Positions 8,499-11,099 of a DNA stretch of 11,099 nucleotides are shown piece after piece. Source of the DNA: an uncultured Eubacteriales bacterium (GTDB lineage Bacteria; Bacillota; Clostridia; Peptostreptococcales; Anaerovoracaceae). The stretch's first letter is position 1. Each line of letters begins with the position of its first letter. The notes below the pieces were generated by a model. The model searched no databases and was not told the DNA's origin. It saw only the letters and a program-made list of their open reading frames with translations. The DNA lies in assembly GCA_902766185.1 (NCBI GenBank), contig CACXCQ010000269.1:1-11099 (forward strand), written 5' to 3'. The position numbers and the translations under genes are program-made.

Positions 8499-8729
8499 AT
8501 GAGTCTCGCTCTTAAAATTATCCTGCTGATCGCCAGCATCATTTTGACGGTAAGCATTCTGCTGCAGTCCAGCAACAGTGCCGGTCTGTCCGGCTCCATT
8601 GGCGGCGGTGCAGAGCAGCTGTTCGGTAAGAAGAGAAGTTCCGGATACGATGCGATCCTGAGCAAGATCTCCACAGTGACGGCGATTCTGTTTATTGCGA
8701 TTTCGCTGGTTCTGGTTGCCATCGAGTAG
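8499..8729 (+). CDS. secG: SecG subunit of the SecYEG protein translocon
   Basis: This 76-residue membrane protein is the small accessory subunit of SecYEG and aids SecA-driven protein export. Two hydrophobic helices lie at about residues 4-22 and 57-75. Between them is the family loop SSNSAGLSGSIGGGAEQLFG (24-43), followed by the basic segment KKRSSGYD. Length matches the family. AAGGAGG at 8486-8492 is six bases before ATG 8499, fixing the start; an upstream in-frame TTG at 8442 is the -35 element of the promoter and cannot be translated from this transcript. secG commonly lies just after eno in Clostridia (from memory). Here its own promoter uncouples it from the glycolytic block. Confidence 0.95.
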   Translation: MSLALKIILLIASIILTVSILLQSSNSAGLSGSIGGGAEQLFGKKRSSGYDAILSKISTVTAILFIAISLVLVAIE

Positions 8730-8759
8730 GCGAAGGACAGAAAATCAATCAGGAAATGA

Positions 8760-8777
8760 CCGGATCATCCGATCCGG
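8760..8777 (+). terminator. Weak hairpin after secG, possible attenuating terminator
   Basis: CCGGATC (8760-8766) pairs with GATCCGG (8771-8777) around a four-base loop. The run after it (ATTTATTTCATATTTTTC) is T-rich but broken, so termination is probably partial. I see no convincing promoter between here and hppA, so some read-through from secG may supply hppA expression. Confidence 0.45.
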
Positions 8778-8888
8778 ATTTATTTCATATTTTTCACTTT
8801 TTGTTGCATTTCGTGTTGAAACAGGACCGGGGAGCGTCCGAGAGGCGCCTTTGGATCCTGGCAGAGACGTGAGGGAGGTATCATCGAA

Positions 8889-10928
8889 ATGAAAACATTT
8901 GCACTGATTGCTGTATGTGCGGCAGTCATCGGTCTGGTCGTAGCTCTGATCCTTGCTATGCGGATCAAGAACTCCGATCAGGGAACAGACCGGATGAAGG
9001 AGATCTCCGGTTTCATCAGAGAAGGCGCGTTCGCGTTCCTGAAGAGAGAGTACAAGATCATGGCGATCGTAATCATCGTCCTGGCTCTGCTCATCGGCAT
9101 CGGCCTGCAGAGCGTGACGACGGCGATCCTGTATGTATTCGGCGCGGTACTGTCCGTACTGGCTGGTTTCTTCGGAATGAACGTTGCGACATGGGGTAAT
9201 GTCAGAACCGCAGCGGCAGCAAAAGAGTCCGGCATGAATAAGGCGCTGCAGATCGCGTTCCACTCCGGAGCGGTCATGGGCCTGGCGGTATCCGGCCTGG
9301 GTCTTTTCGGTCTGGGCATCGTAGCTTGCTGTCTGGATCTGGCAACTGTTGTACAGTGTGTCACCGGATTCGGATTCGGCGCTTCTTCCATGGCTCTGTT
9401 CGGACGTGTCGGCGGCGGTATCTACACCAAGGCTGCTGACGTCGGTGCTGATCTGGTCGGTAAGGTCGAAGCCGGTATCCCGGAAGATGACCCGAGAAAC
9501 CCGGCGGTTATCGCGGATAACGTTGGCGACAACGTCGGCGACGTTGCCGGTATGGGTTCCGACCTGTATGAATCCTATTGCGGATCCATCATCTCCGCCA
9601 TCACGCTGGCTGCTGTTGCGTCAGCTGCTTCCGGCGGACTGTTCGATGAAGCTACTGCAGCCTTCTTCCCGCTGATCATGGCGGCAGTCGGTATCATTTC
9701 TTCCATTATCGGTATCATGATGGTGCGCGGTAAGGAAGGTTCCAACCCGGCTAACGCTCTGAACATGGGAACATATATCGCATCCGGAGTCGTGGTCATC
9801 GTATCCATCATCCTGTCCAAGGCTATGCTGGGAAGCTTCGCTTTCGCGGTTGCTATCATCGCAGGTCTGGTGGTCGGCGTTGCCATCGGCAAGATCACTG
9901 AGATCTACACCTCCGGAGATTACAAATCCGTTAAGAAGATCGCTGAGCAGTCCCAGACCGGTGCTGCCACAACGATCATCAGCGGCCTGGGCGTAGGCAT
10001 GATGTCTACCGTATGGCCCATCATCTGCATCGCAGTTGGTATCTTCGCGGCATACTTCGCAACGGAGACCGTTGGCACAGGCATGGGTATGTACGGCATC
10101 GCGCTGGCAGCTGTCGGCATGCTGTCCACCACAGGCATGACCGTTGCGGTCGACGCTTATGGCCCGGTATCCGATAACGCCGGCGGTATCGCAGAGATGG
10201 CTGAGTTGCCCCACGAAGTCAGAGAGATCACAGACAAGCTGGACGCAGTCGGCAACACCACAGCTGCTATCGGTAAGGGATTCGCTATCGGATCCGCTGC
10301 GCTGACAGCACTGGCTCTGTTCGCATCCTACTCCGCAGTAACTGGCCTGAGCGCCATCAGCCTGCTGAACCCCATCGTTATCATCGGACTGTTCATCGGC
10401 GCTATGCTGCCGTTCATGTTCTCCGCGTTCACGATGAATTCCGTAGGACGTGCTGCGAACCAGATGATCGAAGAAGTAAGAAGACAGTTCAGATCCGACG
10501 AAGGTATCCTGGCTGGTACCGTGAAGCCGGACTATGCACACTGCGTTGATATCTCCACTCAGGCTGCTCTGAAGGAAATGATCGTTCCCGGCCTGATGGC
10601 GATCATCGCTCCTCTGGCTGTCGGCATCATCCTCGGACCCGAGGCTCTGGGCGGCATGCTGGCCGGTGCTCTGGCAGCTGGTGTCCTGATGGCTCTGATG
10701 ATGGCCAACGCCGGCGGCGCATGGGACAATGCTAAGAAGTTCGTTGAGGAAGGCCACTACGGCGGCAAGGGTTCTGAGACCCACAAGGCCACCGTTGTCG
10801 GCGACACCGTAGGCGACCCGTTCAAGGATACCTCCGGCCCGTCCATCAACATCCTCATCAAGCTGATGACGATCGTATCCGTGGTCTTCGCACCGCTGTT
10901 CGTTGCCATCGGCGGACTGATCGGCTAA
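8889..10928 (+). CDS. hppA: Membrane-bound ion-pumping pyrophosphatase (K+-dependent type)
   Basis: This 679-residue integral membrane protein hydrolyses PPi and pumps Na+ and/or H+ across the membrane. It is strongly hydrophobic throughout, as expected for about 16 helices. Substrate and Mg motifs are [11 protein letters not shown] (184-194), [19 protein letters not shown] (200-218), DNAKK (613-617) and [15 protein letters not shown] (636-650). In [10 protein letters not shown] (455-464), Ala459 and Gly462 stand where K+-independent enzymes have Lys and Thr, so K+ dependence is expected. The gate Glu228 in DLYESY takes the position used by bacterial Na+-pumping relatives, not the plant H+-pump position four residues later. 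Na+ transport is thus plausible, but the subclass needs an alignment. GGAGGT at 8874-8879 lies nine bases before the ATG. Codons ending in T seem more common than in eno. A strong terminator follows. Confidence 0.97.
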   Translation: MKTFALIAVCAAVIGLVVALILAMRIKNSDQGTDRMKEISGFIREGAFAFLKREYKIMAIVIIVLALLIGIGLQSVTTAILYVFGAVLSVLAGFFGMNVATWGNVRTAAAAKESGMNKALQIAFHSGAVMGLAVSGLGLFGLGIVACCLDLATVVQCVTGFGFGASSMALFGRVGGGIYTKAADVGADLVGKVEAGIPEDDPRNPAVIADNVGDNVGDVAGMGSDLYESYCGSIISAITLAAVASAASGGLFDEATAAFFPLIMAAVGIISSIIGIMMVRGKEGSNPANALNMGTYIASGVVVIVSIILSKAMLGSFAFAVAIIAGLVVGVAIGKITEIYTSGDYKSVKKIAEQSQTGAATTIISGLGVGMMSTVWPIICIAVGIFAAYFATETVGTGMGMYGIALAAVGMLSTTGMTVAVDAYGPVSDNAGGIAEMAELPHEVREITDKLDAVGNTTAAIGKGFAIGSAALTALALFASYSAVTGLSAISLLNPIVIIGLFIGAMLPFMFSAFTMNSVGRAANQMIEEVRRQFRSDEGILAGTVKPDYAHCVDISTQAALKEMIVPGLMAIIAPLAVGIILGPEALGGMLAGALAAGVLMALMMANAGGAWDNAKKFVEEGHYGGKGSETHKATVVGDTVGDPFKDTSGPSINILIKLMTIVSVVFAPLFVAIGGLIG

Positions 10929-10949
10929 TCACTGACCGAAAGAATCACA

Positions 10950-10988
10950 AGAGCTGCCCCGCAGACGCGGGACAGCTCTTTTTCTTTT
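10950..10988 (+). terminator. Rho-independent terminator after hppA
   Basis: AGAGCTG (10950-10956) pairs with CAGCTCT (10973-10979), and CCCGC (10958-10962) pairs with GCGGG (10967-10971). There is one C-A mismatch and an AGAC loop. A TTTTTCTTTT run follows. It begins 21 bases after the hppA stop. Confidence 0.92.
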
Positions 10989-11010
10989 GCTTCTCTGTTG
11001 CTTCTCTGTT
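10989..11010. repeat. Tandem duplication of an 11-base unit
   Basis: GCTTCTCTGTT occurs twice head to tail (10989-10999 and 11000-11010) and is followed by GCTTTT, a partial third copy. It sits between the hppA terminator and the putative insertion sequence end. It is probably a slippage product or a trace of the insertion; no function is apparent. Confidence 0.8.
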
Positions 11011-11014
11011 GCTT

Positions 11015-11099
11015 TTATCTAAACCCAGCGAAGAATACCCCCACTTCTGCAAGTGGCGGGATGAATTCGCTCCAGACAGCCTCACTGTCCCAAAGTACA
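11015..11099 (-). mobile_element. Putative end of an IS200/IS605-family (TnpB-type) element, rest outside window
   Basis: Outer arms AGCGAA (11027-11032) and TTCGCT (11066-11071) enclose an inner hairpin. There, CCCCCACTT (11038-11046) faces AAGTGGCGG (11051-11059) with one C-C mismatch and a CTGC loop. Read on the minus strand, this is GCGAATTCATC, hairpin, TATTCTTCGC, then TTTAGATAAAA. That arrangement resembles the subterminal hairpin at the right end of IS200/IS605 elements, downstream of tnpB and overlapping its guide RNA; this is recognised from memory, not searched. The minus strand also keeps a frame open from 11098 to a TAA at 11015-11017 (27 residues), too short to identify. No transposase is visible, so the element could be whole, degraded or a non-autonomous remnant. 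Confidence 0.5.

Noticed and set aside
8730..8888. A riboswitch or separate promoter in the 159-base secG-hppA spacer
   Set aside because: Apart from the 7-bp hairpin, I found no conserved aptamer motif and no -35/-10 pair with acceptable spacing.
8695..8892. A 65-codon plus-strand frame between secG and hppA
   Set aside because: It overlaps the end of secG and runs through the hairpin and the hppA ribosome binding site. It has no binding site of its own and no protein-like character.
11015..11098. A real C-terminal coding end on the minus strand (27 residues)
   Set aside because: The frame is open to the window edge, but it is too short to identify and a second minus-strand frame is also open, so it is mentioned only as context for the putative mobile element.

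Overview
This window looks like chromosomal DNA from a fairly GC-rich Gram-positive anaerobe of the Clostridia. That is an inference from three things: the order rpoN, gap, pgk, tpiA, eno, secG, the strong AGGAGG-type ribosome binding sites, and TG-extended sigma-A promoters. Genus and species cannot be named from the sequence. All confidently called genes lie on the plus strand.

Region by region: (1) Positions 2-2188 hold the 3' part of a large repetitive surface protein gene. It has six in-phase repeats, five of them exactly 273 bp and the last with a 42-bp insertion, then a non-repeat beta-type domain and a C-terminal membrane anchor. A strong terminator closes it at 2200-2246. (2) A TG-extended promoter at about 2292-2300 drives rpoN (sigma-54, 2345-3763). 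(3) A four-gene glycolytic block follows: gap, pgk, tpiA and eno (3826-8278), closed by a very strong terminator at 8313-8344. (4) secG (8499-8729) has its own clear sigma-A promoter and is followed by a weak hairpin. (5) hppA (8889-10928) encodes a membrane ion-pumping pyrophosphatase and ends in a strong terminator. (6) The last ~85 bases carry a hairpin with flanking sequence resembling the end of an IS200/IS605-family (TnpB-type) element that would continue beyond the window on the minus strand.

The gap-pgk-tpiA-eno products carry triose phosphates down to phosphoenolpyruvate, except for the phosphoglycerate mutase step, which is not encoded here. The SorC-type regulator CggR, often found just before gap in Firmicutes, is also absent; gap directly follows rpoN. 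The pyrophosphatase can recover energy from biosynthetic PPi as an ion gradient, and its sequence marks it as the K+-dependent type. SecG belongs to the SecYEG translocon and is a frequent passenger next to eno.

Most of the window is ordinary housekeeping DNA, and I do not see a convincing new multi-gene system. The items most worth checking are the unusual NAD-binding residues of the GAPDH, the IS605-like end at the right edge, the surface protein whose anchor keeps TGD but has no LPxTG, and the missing cggR and phosphoglycerate mutase genes.
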